Source of the DNA: an uncultured Clostridia bacterium | GTDB lineage: Bacteria > Bacillota_A > Clostridia > TANB77 > CAG-508 | Assembly (NCBI GenBank): GCA_948852375.1 | Contig: CAQOYX010000037.1 | Span: 1-15,630 of the forward strand | Length of the DNA stretch: 15,630 nt | Direction of reading: 5' to 3' | Shown: positions 1-8,123 of the stretch, one piece after another | Numbering within the stretch: position 1 is the stretch's first letter | How the letters are laid out: the number at the start of each line of letters is the position of its first letter | Translations under genes and position numbers: made by a program | Notes under the pieces: generated by a model | The model's input: only the letters and a program-made list of their open reading frames with translations | Told to the model about the DNA's origin: nothing | The model's database searches: none

Positions 1-493
1 CTTCTTTATCAAATTCACTTATTTTATAAATATTTCCTATTTCTGTATACTTATATTGTAATTCATTAGTAAACATTTCATTTTTTAAAATTACTCTATC
101 TTGTAGAAGTATTATTCCATTATCATATTTACTAATTGCTTCTTTATATTCATTTTCTTTTGTTATACCAGTATTAATTATTATATTAGGTAATCCTCTA
201 CCTAAATTTATATGTTTTATCTCTTGTCCAAAATTAACGCTTAATATTCCATTATTATAGGTTATTTCATTTATATCATTGTTTAAATAATTCATAATCA
301 TATCTACAGAATTACTAAATTTATACGTAAATACACCTGATAATATAGCAGAAAATATAATAATTAGTAATGCCAAATATCCAATTGCTTTTCTTACTCT
401 TTCTATTGCAAAAATTGAATATTTTTCAAAATCTTTTATACTAGTTATAACTTTAACAAAAAAATTCATACCTTTTACATTTTCTTCTGACAT
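1..493 (-). CDS. DUF1189-like membrane protein, 3' end missing
   Basis: This ORF runs off the left edge; 164 codons are visible. The ATG at 493 is preceded by a GGGAGA ribosome site. The N-terminus begins MSEENVKGMNFFVKVITSIK. A hydrophobic helix follows at about residues 38-58 (IGYLALLIIIFSAILSGVF), then an extracytoplasmic stretch containing NIIINTG and NGIILLQDRVILKNE. The layout of a short amphipathic start, a first membrane span and a beta-rich loop with a GIILLQDRVI-type strand resembles the DUF1189 family of polytopic proteins of unknown function, which have further C-terminal spans. Those spans would lie outside the window. The family call is from memory of the family's look and is moderately sure; no function can be assigned. 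There is no in-frame CGG in the visible part. Confidence 0.65.
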   Translation of the reverse strand, partial: MSEENVKGMNFFVKVITSIKDFEKYSIFAIERVRKAIGYLALLIIIFSAILSGVFTYKFSNSVDMIMNYLNNDINEITYNNGILSVNFGQEIKHINLGRGLPNIIINTGITKENEYKEAISKYDNGIILLQDRVILKNEMFTNELQYKYTEIGNIYKISEFDKE

Positions 494-529
494 TTTTTTC
501 TCCCTTTATTTTTATTCTAATCTACAAAC

Positions 530-558
530 ACTATAGTATTAAAATAACCACCAGTCAC
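530..558 (-). promoter_or_regulatory. Possible sigma-A promoter for the DUF1189-like gene
   Basis: Minus strand: GTGACT (-35, plus-strand 553-558), 17-base spacer, TATAGT (-10, 530-535), about 37 bases before the ATG at 493. The -35 matches 4 of 6 consensus positions and falls inside the first stem of the repeat at 549-589, so the repeat may supply part of this promoter. Confidence 0.35.
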
Positions 559-589
559 CTGCTGTGACAGCCCCATGGTTATTGGAGCT
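549..589 (+). repeat. Dispersed hairpin repeat family 1, copy A
   Basis: The core CCAGTCACCTGCTGTGACAG is nearly identical to copy C at 2230-2293 and, inverted, to copy B at 697-744. It contains a GTCAC/GTGAC stem followed by a degenerate second stem (AGCCCC pairing with GGAGCT around 570-588). This looks like a short intergenic palindromic repeat rather than coding sequence. Confidence 0.7.
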
Positions 590-637
590 TTTATTAAAGT
601 CTTTGAAGATTTTTGTAGTAAGACACACATATTATGT

Positions 638-664
638 ATAAAATAATATTTTGTATTATTTTAT
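638..664. repeat. AT-only inverted repeat
   Basis: An 11-base perfect inverted repeat (ATAAAATAATA / TATTATTTTAT) with a 5-base loop TTTTG lies in the gap between cysS and the DUF1189-like gene, between repeat copies A and B. It could fold but has no GC pairs. No coding sequence is seen in 494-803: that stretch holds this structure, two repeat copies and a possible promoter. Confidence 0.45.
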
Positions 665-696
665 TATATGCAAATGTCCTTACAAAGCCCTGCAAG

Positions 697-744
697 AGAG
701 CCCCTTTAATAAGGGGGCTGTCACCGTGCAGGTGACTTGGGGTT
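697..744 (-). repeat. Dispersed hairpin repeat family 1, copy B (inverted)
   Basis: Read on the minus strand this starts CCCCAAGTCACCTGCACGG and forms GTCACC/GGTGAC, then AGCCCC/GGGGCT around a TTATTAAA centre. It lies inverted relative to copy A, so 549-744 is a MITE-like arrangement with inverted ends. I see no clear target-site duplication. Its place just beyond the cysS stop (804) would also suit a bidirectional terminator-like structure, but no U-tract follows. Confidence 0.7.
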
Positions 745-803
745 CTTTACAAATAATTTATTTTAAGATGCTAATTGTAGCAAGCTCTTACATATATAGT
801 CTT

Positions 804-2189
804 TTAGATTTTTTCAACAATCATTTCATTTTTTAAATCTTTTATATTATACCCTTTTTTATTAATTTCATCTCTTAATTTATCGGATAACTCCCATTTT
901 TTTTCTTTTCTTGCTTGTTTCCTTTGTTCTACTAACTTGGCTACATCATCTGGTATATCTTGCTTATTTTCATCTAATTCATCTATTTTTATTCCTAATA
1001 TAGTATCAAATTTTAATAAAAGTTCTGCAATTTTTTTAGATTTTGCACTATATTTTGCAACTTCCCATACAACACTCATGGCTAGTGGCATGTTTAAGTC
1101 ATCATTAATTGCTTCATGAAACTTATTTTCAAATTCATTTATAACTTCATATTGCACATCTTCATTTCCTTCTAAATGTTTTTTATAACTTTCTTTTAGT
1201 TTAATTAATGCCTTATTTGAAGCTTCCATTGCTTCCCACGTAAAGTTTATTTTGTTTCTATAACTTGCTGAAAAACAAAACATTTTATATGCAAGTGGCA
1301 AATATCCTTTTTTTACTATATCACTTAGTAAATATACATTTCTTAAACTTTTTGACATTTTCCCACCATCTATTAATAAGTATTCTCCATGTATCCAAAA
1401 TCTTGCAGGATTTTTTCCCGTTAATCCTTTATTTTGTGCTATTTCGTTTTCATGGTGTGTTGGAATTAAGTCTATTCCTCCTGTGTGAATGTCAAATTCA
1501 TCCCCTAAGTATTTTCTTCCCATGCTAGAACATTCGATATGCCAACCTGGGTAGCATAATCCCCATGGGCTATCCCATTTCATAAGATGGTTTTTTGGTG
1601 CTTTAATCCATAATGCAAAATCATATGGATTTTTCTTTTCATTATCTATTTCTACTCTTGCTCCTGCCTTTTGGTCGTCTAGATTTATGCCTGATAATAC
1701 ACCATATTGGTCTAGTTTTGATACATCAAAATAAATTGCTGTTGTTGTTTCATATGCATATCCTTTTTCTACTAGCCCTTTTACAAATTCTATCATATCA
1801 TTTATATGGTCTGTTGCTTTACAAATTATTTCTGGCATATCTATATTTAGATCTTCTAAATCTTTTAAAAATCTCTTTGTATAAAAATCGGCAATTTCTA
1901 AAGGTGTTTTTCCTTCTTCTTTTGCAGATTTTAGCATTTTGTCTTCTCCTTCATCCGCATCTGAAACAAGATGCCCAACATCTGTTATGTTCATTGCATG
2001 TTTTAGAGTATAACCATTGTATTTTAATACTCTTCTTAATACATCCATAAATATGTAGCTTCTCATATTTCCAATTGTTGCATCTTTATATACTGTTGGA
2101 CCACAAGAATACATTTTTACCTCATTCCCCTTTAATGGTCTAAAAACATCTTTTGTTTTTGTAAGGGTATTATATAATCTCAATTCCAT
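804..2189 (-). CDS. cysS: Cysteinyl-tRNA synthetase
   Basis: This 461-residue class I aminoacyl-tRNA synthetase charges tRNA-Cys with cysteine in the cytoplasm. The N-terminal half carries the Rossmann catalytic core with SCGPTVY (zinc ligand Cys29), the HIGH-type motif as TIGN (residues 38-41), and GWHIECSSM (Cys220). HHENEIAQ supplies the remaining zinc-site residues (about 245-249), and KMSKS is at 277-281. The C-terminal helical DALR-type region ends with a basic RKEKKWELSDKLRDEI segment typical of CysRS. The block DVGHLVSDADEGEDKM marks a variant CysRS group common in anaerobes. The first His of HIGH is Thr here; I think this occurs in that group but cannot confirm it. A purine-rich AAAGGACGG lies about 16 bases upstream of the ATG, a long spacing for a ribosome site. 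I see no T-box leader. The gene is intact and lacks in-frame CGG. Confidence 0.95.
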   Translation of the reverse strand: MELRLYNTLTKTKDVFRPLKGNEVKMYSCGPTVYKDATIGNMRSYIFMDVLRRVLKYNGYTLKHAMNITDVGHLVSDADEGEDKMLKSAKEEGKTPLEIADFYTKRFLKDLEDLNIDMPEIICKATDHINDMIEFVKGLVEKGYAYETTTAIYFDVSKLDQYGVLSGINLDDQKAGARVEIDNEKKNPYDFALWIKAPKNHLMKWDSPWGLCYPGWHIECSSMGRKYLGDEFDIHTGGIDLIPTHHENEIAQNKGLTGKNPARFWIHGEYLLIDGGKMSKSLRNVYLLSDIVKKGYLPLAYKMFCFSASYRNKINFTWEAMEASNKALIKLKESYKKHLEGNEDVQYEVINEFENKFHEAINDDLNMPLAMSVVWEVAKYSAKSKKIAELLLKFDTILGIKIDELDENKQDIPDDVAKLVEQRKQARKEKKWELSDKLRDEINKKGYNIKDLKNEMIVEKI

Positions 2190-2229
2190 TATATTGTGTT
2201 TTCCGTCCTTTCTTTTAATTTATATCAGT

Positions 2230-2293
2230 CCCCCAGTCACCTACTGTGACAGCCTCCTTTATTTAATGGAGGTGTCAGGACAAAGTCCTGACA
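2230..2293 (+). repeat. Dispersed hairpin repeat family 1, copy C
   Basis: Three hairpins in tandem lie between the PBP stop and the cysS start: GTCAC/GTGAC (2236-2250), CCTCC/GGAGG (2253-2272) and a perfect 9-base stem TGTCAGGAC-AAA-GTCCTGACA (2273-2293). The first stem is near-identical to copy A. The second stem has different bases from copies A and B but keeps pairing. Confidence 0.75.
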
Positions 2294-2333
2294 GAGGGTG
2301 CTTAGGCTCTCACTTTATTTTTTATAAATACTA

Positions 2334-5069
2334 TCATTGTTTTGTATCTGTATTGGTATTGGTGTTAGTGTTAGTGTTCGTATTTGTATTTGTGTTCGTA
2401 TTGGTATTGGTATTGGTGTTTGTATTTTCATCTACTATTTTTACTGTTCTTGTTTTTGTTCCTGTGTTTCCTGCTGTATCTGTTACTGTATATATTATTA
2501 TATATGTTCCTACTCTAGACGTGTCTATTTTTTCTACTTGCTTTTCATTGTGTTTTATTTCTATTTTTATTCTATCTGTTATATCGCCATCAACATCATC
2601 TTTTGCTGTTGCACCTGCATCTTTATAGTTTTCTTTTAATTTTAATATTACTGTCTCCTCTCCTTTTAGTGTTATAATAGGTTTTACTGTATCTGCTGGT
2701 TTTATATGTATATCACAGGTTTCAATTGGTGCCATAAATTCTGCATCTGCTGCTTTTTGCCATGCTGTGTCTGTATCACTATTTGGTCTTGTTATGAATA
2801 CTTTTTCTTCAAAATTATTACAGAATTCATTTGCTAGTTTATTTGTATCTTTACATATTTTTAATTTTACATGTGTTGTACAGCTATCTTTTGGAACTGT
2901 TCCTTTTACATACATTTCTGTATATGTTCTTCCTCCTCTTGGGTCTTCTTTACATGTATCCGTTGCAAGTAAACCAGAATCTTTACAAACAGTAGCATTA
3001 ACTAATCCTGTTGGTTTTTCAAATCTTGCAGAATCCAATCCTTCATGGGCTTTAGTCATAATGTTGCTCCATCTTCTTGCTACAGTGCCACTTTTAGGTG
3101 CCGATCTTTTTCCATCTGCTGGATCATCATACCCAAAATACATTGATGCTGCATAATATGGTGTAAATCCACAAAACCATGTTGCTGTTGAATCATTAGT
3201 TGTTCCTGTTTTTCCTGCTGTTTGTTGTCCTTTTATAACAGCTCCTGTTCCTGTTGCTCCTGCTGCTCCTGTTATTCCTGTTCCTGTTGGTTCTGTAAGT
3301 AATGATTTAACTATATATGCATTTTGTTCAGATAATACTCGATGTGATTCTTGTTTTTTCTCCATTATTAGATTTCCATTTGCATCTTCTACTTTTATAT
3401 AAAATGTAGGTTCTATATATACACCATTATTTGCAATTGTTGCATATGCTCCTGCCATTTCTAATGGAGTTATTCCATTAGATACCCCGCCAAGTGCAAG
3501 AGATAATCCTAAATCTTTATCAGATAATGAACTTATTCCAAATGATTTTAAGTATTCCATTGATTTTGTAGGTGTTAATTTTTGCATCATTTTAACTTCT
3601 GGTATGTTCCTTGATACTCTTAAGATATATCTTATGTTCATTAATCCATTATATGTCCAGTTATCATTATGTGGAACATAACTTCCATATGATACTGGTG
3701 TGTCATCAATAACTGTTCCAGCATTAATTAATCCTTCTTGTATTGATGGTGCTATAACTGCAATTGGTTTTATAGAAGAACCTGGTTGATGTTTTGAATC
3801 TGTTGCACGATTTTGTCCCCAAGCTGTTTTTTCTCCTAAAACCCCACGTGTTGCTACAACATATCCTGTTTTATGATCTATTATTGCCATTCCTGATTGA
3901 ATTTGTATAGTTTCTTTATATGTGCTTCCATCTTCTTTTTTTCTTGTTACTTGTTTTGTAGTTACCCAATCTTTATTGTTTCCATATGCATCATCTAAAA
4001 TGTTTTGTATTTTTTTATTTTCTGTAATATAAATTTTATATCCACTACTTTTTATTCTTTGTAATGCTATTTCATAATCTAATCCATGTTCTTCTGCATA
4101 TTGTTTTGCAACTTGTTTTACTGCAGCTTCTTCATTTTGTGTTAATGAATTATTACTTGTAATACTTCCTTCTTTAAATTCAAGACCTGCTTCTACTTCT
4201 GCTACTGCACTATCATATTGTTCTTTGTTTATTTTTTCTTGTTCTAGCATTTCATTTAAAACAGTTTTTATTCTATTTTTTATCCTATCAGTGTTTGGTG
4301 TTTCTTTAAATGGGTTATAAAGGTTAGGTGAATGGTTAATCCCTGCTATATATGCTGATTGTGCTATTGATAACTCTGCTGGTTTTTTACCAAAATAGTA
4401 ATTTGATGCTACTTGAACACCATAAACATTTTTTGCTCCACCACCAAGAGGTATTGTATTTAAATATGCCTCTAATATTTGTGTTTTTGACATTTCATTT
4501 TCAATTTGATATGCTTTTGCTATTTCTTTTACTTTTCTTGACCAATGTTTATCTTTTTCTCCTGTTGCATTTTTTATTAATTGTTGCGTAATTGTACTTC
4601 CGCCATAGCTTGAATTGCCCATTATATATTTTACAGTTGCTCCAAATGTTCTTATAAGGTCTACACCTCTATGTTCATAAAATCTTTTATCTTCTATTGC
4701 TATGAATGCCTTTGGTAAATATTCTCCCATTTCAGATAGTGTAATTATTTCTCTATTTTCATCTCCATTTAGGGTTGCTATTTGGTTTCCTTCTAAATCT
4801 ATTAAAACACTATTTTCCATTTTTATGTCTAAATCATCTACACTTATTTTTATGTCATCACCAAAGAATCCAAAAAAAAGACCTGCAATAACTCCTGCTC
4901 CAACTATTACTGAAATAACTATTAATGCTATTATAATTTTTATACATAACATTAATTTTGGATGTTTTTTCTTTTTTTTATCTTTATTATTCTTCTTTTC
5001 TTTAATTGTATTTGGTTTCTTTGCTTTTTGTGTATCTTGATTTTTCTTTGTTTGCTTTTTATTACTCAT
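2334..5069 (-). CDS. Class A bifunctional penicillin-binding protein with Ig-like tail
   Basis: This protein (911 residues from the chosen start) polymerises lipid II into glycan strands and cross-links the peptides at the cell surface. Order: a very basic cytoplasmic tail (Lys-rich, residues 3-38), a membrane span at about 41-67, and a GT51 transglycosylase with EDKRFYEHRG (about 126-135) and GGSTITQQLIKN. The transpeptidase follows with SSIK (active Ser about 431), SRN (about 486-488) and KTGT (about 620). A Cys-containing linker leads to a DUF5011/Ig-like domain (about 795-880) with DVDGDITD and GTYIIIYTVTDTAGN. The tail is about 13 Asn-Thr repeats. The start is ATG at 5069 because GAAGGAGG lies 7-8 bases upstream; a TTG eight codons earlier overlaps that site. 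The gene is intact. It is PBP1A/ponA-like; the exact paralogue is not assigned. Confidence 0.93.
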   Translation of the reverse strand: MSNKKQTKKNQDTQKAKKPNTIKEKKNNKDKKKKKHPKLMLCIKIIIALIVISVIVGAGVIAGLFFGFFGDDIKISVDDLDIKMENSVLIDLEGNQIATLNGDENREIITLSEMGEYLPKAFIAIEDKRFYEHRGVDLIRTFGATVKYIMGNSSYGGSTITQQLIKNATGEKDKHWSRKVKEIAKAYQIENEMSKTQILEAYLNTIPLGGGAKNVYGVQVASNYYFGKKPAELSIAQSAYIAGINHSPNLYNPFKETPNTDRIKNRIKTVLNEMLEQEKINKEQYDSAVAEVEAGLEFKEGSITSNNSLTQNEEAAVKQVAKQYAEEHGLDYEIALQRIKSSGYKIYITENKKIQNILDDAYGNNKDWVTTKQVTRKKEDGSTYKETIQIQSGMAIIDHKTGYVVATRGVLGEKTAWGQNRATDSKHQPGSSIKPIAVIAPSIQEGLINAGTVIDDTPVSYGSYVPHNDNWTYNGLMNIRYILRVSRNIPEVKMMQKLTPTKSMEYLKSFGISSLSDKDLGLSLALGGVSNGITPLEMAGAYATIANNGVYIEPTFYIKVEDANGNLIMEKKQESHRVLSEQNAYIVKSLLTEPTGTGITGAAGATGTGAVIKGQQTAGKTGTTNDSTATWFCGFTPYYAASMYFGYDDPADGKRSAPKSGTVARRWSNIMTKAHEGLDSARFEKPTGLVNATVCKDSGLLATDTCKEDPRGGRTYTEMYVKGTVPKDSCTTHVKLKICKDTNKLANEFCNNFEEKVFITRPNSDTDTAWQKAADAEFMAPIETCDIHIKPADTVKPIITLKGEETVILKLKENYKDAGATAKDDVDGDITDRIKIEIKHNEKQVEKIDTSRVGTYIIIYTVTDTAGNTGTKTRTVKIVDENTNTNTNTNTNTNTNTNTNTNTNTNTDTKQ
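2346..2427 (-). repeat. In-frame Asn-Thr coding tandem repeat
   Basis: On the minus strand this is a run of AAT/AAC and ACN codons encoding about 13 Asn-Thr units at the C-terminus of the PBP. The hexameric unit varies at third positions, so it is an old repeat or one kept by selection on the protein, not a fresh microsatellite. A low-complexity hydrophilic tail outside the membrane is the likely role. Confidence 0.8.
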
Positions 5070-5107
5070 AAAATATCCTCCTTCGTAATACAAAAGTACA
5101 TGTGCAT

Positions 5108-5113
5108 ATTATA
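5108..5113 (-). promoter_or_regulatory. Possible -10 box for the PBP gene
   Basis: TATAAT on the minus strand lies about 39 bases before the ATG at 5069 and downstream of the dprA stop. The hexamer 17 bases upstream is TTTAAT, a weak -35. This is a weak prediction. Confidence 0.3.
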
Positions 5114-5156
5114 TTACAAATAATAGAAAAATTAAAGTGTTTTAAGAAATTTTTAA

Positions 5157-6030
5157 CTAATATATGTCCTCTAATATATCTTCTACACATGTAATGCATC
5201 TTGCTCCTTGTTTTATTAATTCATTTGTGCCAAATGAATTGTTGCTCGTAATATTTCCGTGGTATTACAAATATGTCTTTTCCTTGTTCTAAAGCAAAAT
5301 CTACTGTAATTAGTGTTCCACTTTTTTCTTTTGCTTCTACTACAATTACTCCATTACTCAATCCACTAATAATACGGTTTCTTGCTGGAAAATTTAATTT
5401 GTTTGGCTTTGTACCTATTACATATTCTGATAGAATTAACCCTCCTGTTTTTATTATTTCGTTATATAATGCTATGTTTTCTTTAGGATATATTTGATCA
5501 ATTCCACTTCCTAAAACAGCTATTGCTTTTCCTCCTGCTTTAATACAGCCTATATGAGAATAACTATCAATTCCCTTTGCCATTCCACTTATAATACTTA
5601 TTCCTTCTTTTGCTAATTTATACGAAAAATCTGTACTGACCTCTTTTCCATATTTACTACAATCTCTACATCCAACTATTGCTATTATTTTGTTATTATT
5701 TAATAATTCTTTATTTCCCTTATAATATAACACTGCTGGTACATCATAAATTTCTTTTAAACTTTTTGGGTAATCTGCATCTTGTATTGTAATTATTCCT
5801 ATATTGTATTTTTCCATATAATTTATATACTGTTCTAAATTTTGCCTATATTTTTCATCTAATATTTTATTTGCAATATTTTCACCAATGCCTTTTATTT
5901 GGGTTAATTCCTTTTTTTCTAATTTCCAAATACTTTCTGGTCTTTTGTATATTTCTAACAATTGTTTGATTTTTATTGGACCTAGATCGTCAATTCTAGA
6001 TAACCATATCCAATATTTTTTGTTTTTCAT
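5157..6030 (-). CDS. dprA: DNA-processing protein DprA, with +1 shift at CGG
   Basis: DprA binds incoming single-stranded DNA and loads RecA. An N-terminal helical region with HhH-like sequence (QIKGIGENIANKILDE) precedes the Rossmann-fold core: AVLYYKGN, IAIVGCRDCSKYG, ISGMAKGIDSYSHIGCI, AVLGSGIDQIYPKEN, NFPARNRIISGLS and VEAKEKSGTLITVDFALEQG. The chosen start is ATG at 6030, with AAGGAGG 7 bases upstream. Zero-frame translation breaks at VIP-CGG-A (5259-5256) and ends at 5221 after 269 residues with an unrelated tail. Skipping the C at 5259 gives VIPGNITSNNSFGTNELIKQ and a normal end at 5157, about 290 residues, as expected for DprA (consensus PG followed by SxxxGtNxLIkxGA). The product is therefore annotated as a single shifted CDS. 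The recA-dprA pairing in the window fits a recombination role; no competence genes are seen. Confidence 0.88.
5256..5259 (-). other. +1 frameshift site CCA-CGG-A in dprA
   Basis: The zero-frame codon 5259-5257 is CGG, followed by A. Dropping one base (C at 5259) gives CCA-GGA, encoding the conserved Pro-Gly of DprA, and the rest of the protein follows in frame. It is one of four identical-type sites in the window. Confidence 0.8.
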
Positions 6031-6042
6031 AAATTTCCTCCT

Positions 6043-6080
6043 TAAAAACAACAAAGAGAGCGTAAATCTTCGCTCCCTTT
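6043..6080 (-). terminator. Intrinsic terminator after folD
   Basis: Minus strand: AAAGGGAGCG, loop AAGATTTA, CGCTCTCTTT (one G-U pair), then GTTGTTTTT. It lies downstream of the folD stop (6134) and just before the dprA ribosome site. The plus strand also has a T-run after the stem (6084-6090), so it could act both ways. dprA would then depend on readthrough or on a promoter I cannot see. Confidence 0.65.
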
Positions 6081-6133
6081 CGATTTTTTTATTTTATTTG
6101 ATTATTTATTACCCCCATATAAATAATTAAACC

Positions 6134-6979
6134 TTATTTTATTCTTGCTTTTGCTGATTTTACTACATTCACCATAAGCATTGCTATTGTCATTGGTCCT
6201 ACTCCTCCTGGTACTGGTGTTATGTATGATGCTTTTTTTGATACTTCGGAAAAGTCTACATCTCCTACAATAGCCCCTTCTTCATTTCTATTAATCCCTA
6301 CATCAATTACAACTGCACCTTCTCTTACCATATTCCCTTTAATAAAATTTGCCTTTCCTAAAGCTGCAATTAGTATATCTGCATTTTTTGTTGTTTCTTC
6401 TATGTTTTTTGTTTTAGAATGACATATTGTTACTGTTGCATTTTTGTTTAGTAAGCATTGCATTAATGGTTTTCCCACAATATTACTTCTTCCTACAATA
6501 ACTGCATGTGCTCCTTCAAGTGAGACATTATATGCTTCTAACATTTTTATAATTCCATATGGTGTACATGATACAAAGCAATCTTGATTTAAGCTAAGTT
6601 TTCCCACATTTATTGGGTTAAATCCATCTACATCTTTTTCAGTTGCTATTTCTTTAAATGCTTCATTTATATCTAGCTGTTTTGGTAATGGACTTTGTAA
6701 TAAAATTCCATGAATGTTTTTATCTACATTTAAAATATGTATTAGGTTTAGTAATTCATCCATGCTAGTATTTTCATCTAGTAAATATTCCTTATAATCT
6801 ACACCTATTTCTTCACATGCTTTAGATTTGTTTTTAACATATACCTTTGATGCCTTATCATCTCCAACCATAATAACTGCAAGTCTTGGATTAATTCCTA
6901 CTCTTTTTAATTCATCTACTTCCTGTTTTAAATTTCCACGGATACTTTTAGCAAGTGTTTTTCCATCCATTAATTCCAT
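6134..6979 (-). CDS. folD: Bifunctional methylene-THF dehydrogenase/cyclohydrolase
   Basis: FolD interconverts 5,10-methylene-, methenyl- and 10-formyl-tetrahydrofolate in the cytoplasm, supplying one-carbon units for purines, and in acetogens the methyl branch. From the ATG at 6979 the protein is 281 residues, the usual size. It has the catalytic Tyr-Lys of YVKNKSKACEEIG (Tyr47, Lys51), the folate-site LLQSPLPKQLD, EKDVDGFNPINVG, the NADP-binding VIVGRSNIVGKPLMQCLL and the C-terminal TPVPGGVGPMTIAMLM. A TTG ten codons upstream is in frame but has no ribosome site; GAAGGGAA lies 9-12 bases before the chosen ATG. It has its own promoter (7044-7072) and a terminator behind it, so it is probably monocistronic. 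The gene is intact with no in-frame CGG. Confidence 0.96.
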   Translation of the reverse strand: MELMDGKTLAKSIRGNLKQEVDELKRVGINPRLAVIMVGDDKASKVYVKNKSKACEEIGVDYKEYLLDENTSMDELLNLIHILNVDKNIHGILLQSPLPKQLDINEAFKEIATEKDVDGFNPINVGKLSLNQDCFVSCTPYGIIKMLEAYNVSLEGAHAVIVGRSNIVGKPLMQCLLNKNATVTICHSKTKNIEETTKNADILIAALGKANFIKGNMVREGAVVIDVGINRNEEGAIVGDVDFSEVSKKASYITPVPGGVGPMTIAMLMVNVVKSAKARIK

Positions 6980-7043
6980 TTTTACTTCATTCCCTTCACC
7001 AAATAACAAAACTAAAATTATTTTGGTTATTTTTGTTTTTTTT

Positions 7044-7072
7044 ATTGTACATTAAAACATTTATTTTTTCAA
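7044..7072 (-). promoter_or_regulatory. Sigma-A promoter of folD
   Basis: Minus strand: TTGAAA (7067-7072), 17-base spacer, TACAAT (7044-7049), in the gap between the sufB stop and the folD start. This leaves a leader of about 57 bases with no obvious structure. Confidence 0.65.
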
Positions 7073-7089
7073 GGTTAATTTTATTCTTT

Positions 7090-8011
7090 TTATCGTAAAA
7101 ATCCATTTATTATTTCTTCTTCCGCTTCTTTTTGGCTTAATCCTAATGTCATAAGTTTCATTAATTGCTCTCCTGCAATTTTTCCTATTGCTGCTTCATG
7201 TATTAAATTTGCCTCTACATTGTTTGCATCTATTTCTGGAATTGCTACTACTTTTCCTTTGTCTTTTATGATAGCATCACATTCTACATGTGCATAACAT
7301 TTTGTATTTCCTAATATTTTTGAAATGAATTCTTGCTTTGAAACTTCTGTTGCCACACTTCTTGATGTAACATGTGTACTTGCATTTTGTCCATTTAGTT
7401 CAACATAAAATTCTGTTTTTGCAAATTGTTCTCCATGTGTCATTATTTTTTCTGAAATAGTTAGGTTTGTATTTTCCCCAAGTTTTGCTTCTGTTTTTCT
7501 AATAGTAGAATCAACTCCTTTTATTTGTATCGTTTCCATTTCCATATTTGCACCATATTTTAATTCTACTTGTGTTACTGGATTTAGAATTCTTTTTCCA
7601 ACACCTCTTCCTTCTCCATAGTGTTTTTCTATATATTTTACTTTTGCTCCTTCTTCTAAGAAAAATCTATGTATTCCATTATGTTCAGAATTTTCATGAT
7701 GATCATTATGAATTCCACATCCTGCTACAATTACTACATTTGCATGTTTCCCAATATAAAAATCGTTGTATACAATATCTTTAATCCCACTTTTGGTTAT
7801 AATTACAGGAATATGTACAAATTCAAATTTTGTGTTTTCTTTTACAATTATATCTATTCCAGATTTATCTTCTTTGGTAATAATATTTATATTTTCTGTT
7901 ATTTTTCTTTCGATTCCTTTTCCGGTCTTTTCTTATATTATATGCACCATTTCGAATTGTTCCCAACTCGTTTGATACTTGTTTTAGTAGGTATTCGTCT
8001 GATTTATCCAT
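7090..8011 (-). CDS. sufB: SufB/SufD-family Fe-S scaffold, with +1 shift at CGG
   Basis: This is the scaffold partner of the SufC ATPase in the two-gene SufCB (SMS-like) Fe-S assembly system of anaerobes. Zero-frame translation from ATG 8011 breaks at codon 30 (GAC-CGG-A) and would stop after 48 residues. Skipping the C at 7924 gives IRKDGKGIERKITENINIIT and then a complete 306-residue protein. Recognisable parts are HIPVIITKSGIKDIVYNDFY, VVIVAGCGIHNDHH, KVKYIEKHYGEG, KRILNPVTQVEL, MEMETIQIKGVDSTIRKTEA, CYAHVECDAIIKDKGKVVAI and LIHEAAIGKIAGEQLMKLM. The start MDKSDEYLL fits the family's usual N-terminus, but an in-frame ATG at 8065 (MHCVNITKNRAKKG...) follows a better GGAG site, so the start is uncertain. 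It lies 112 bases after sufC, with a repeat hairpin in the gap. Confidence 0.88.
7921..7924 (-). other. +1 frameshift site GAC-CGG-A in sufB
   Basis: The in-frame codon 30 is CGG (7924-7922) followed by A. Skipping one C gives GAC-GGA (Asp-Gly) and restores a SufB protein of normal length. Without the shift almost the entire scaffold would be lost from an essential-type pathway. Confidence 0.8.
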
Positions 8012-8090
8012 TTTTATTATCATTCCTTTCTTGGCTCTATTTTCGTTATATTAACACAATGCATAATTTCTCCAGTTTTCTCCTTAAGCC

Positions 8091-8120
8091 TTTAGGCAGA
8101 CGCAAGATCTGCCTCTACAA
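8091..8120. repeat. Hairpin repeat family 2, copy in the sufC-sufB gap
   Basis: AGGCAGA-CGCAAGA-TCTGCCT followed by CTACA: a 7-base stem with a 7-base loop. It resembles the hairpins at 12276-12300 and 14954-14981 in ending with a pyrimidine-rich C(T/C)CTA-like border and in sitting inside an operon gap. The sequences of the stems differ, so family membership is a judgement. Confidence 0.5.
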
Positions 8121-8123
8121 TTG

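Noticed and set aside
2190..2333. T-box leader for cysS
   Set aside because: The gap is filled by the three-hairpin repeat; no T-box sequence or antiterminator/terminator pair is visible.
2346..2427. CRISPR-like or regulatory tandem repeat
   Set aside because: It is an in-frame codon repeat inside the PBP gene, without spacers.
2337..2639. Plus-strand hydrophobic ORFs opposite the Asn-Thr repeat and elsewhere
   Set aside because: These are mirror frames of real minus-strand genes in AT-rich sequence. They lack ribosome sites and show repetitive Val/Phe/Leu composition.
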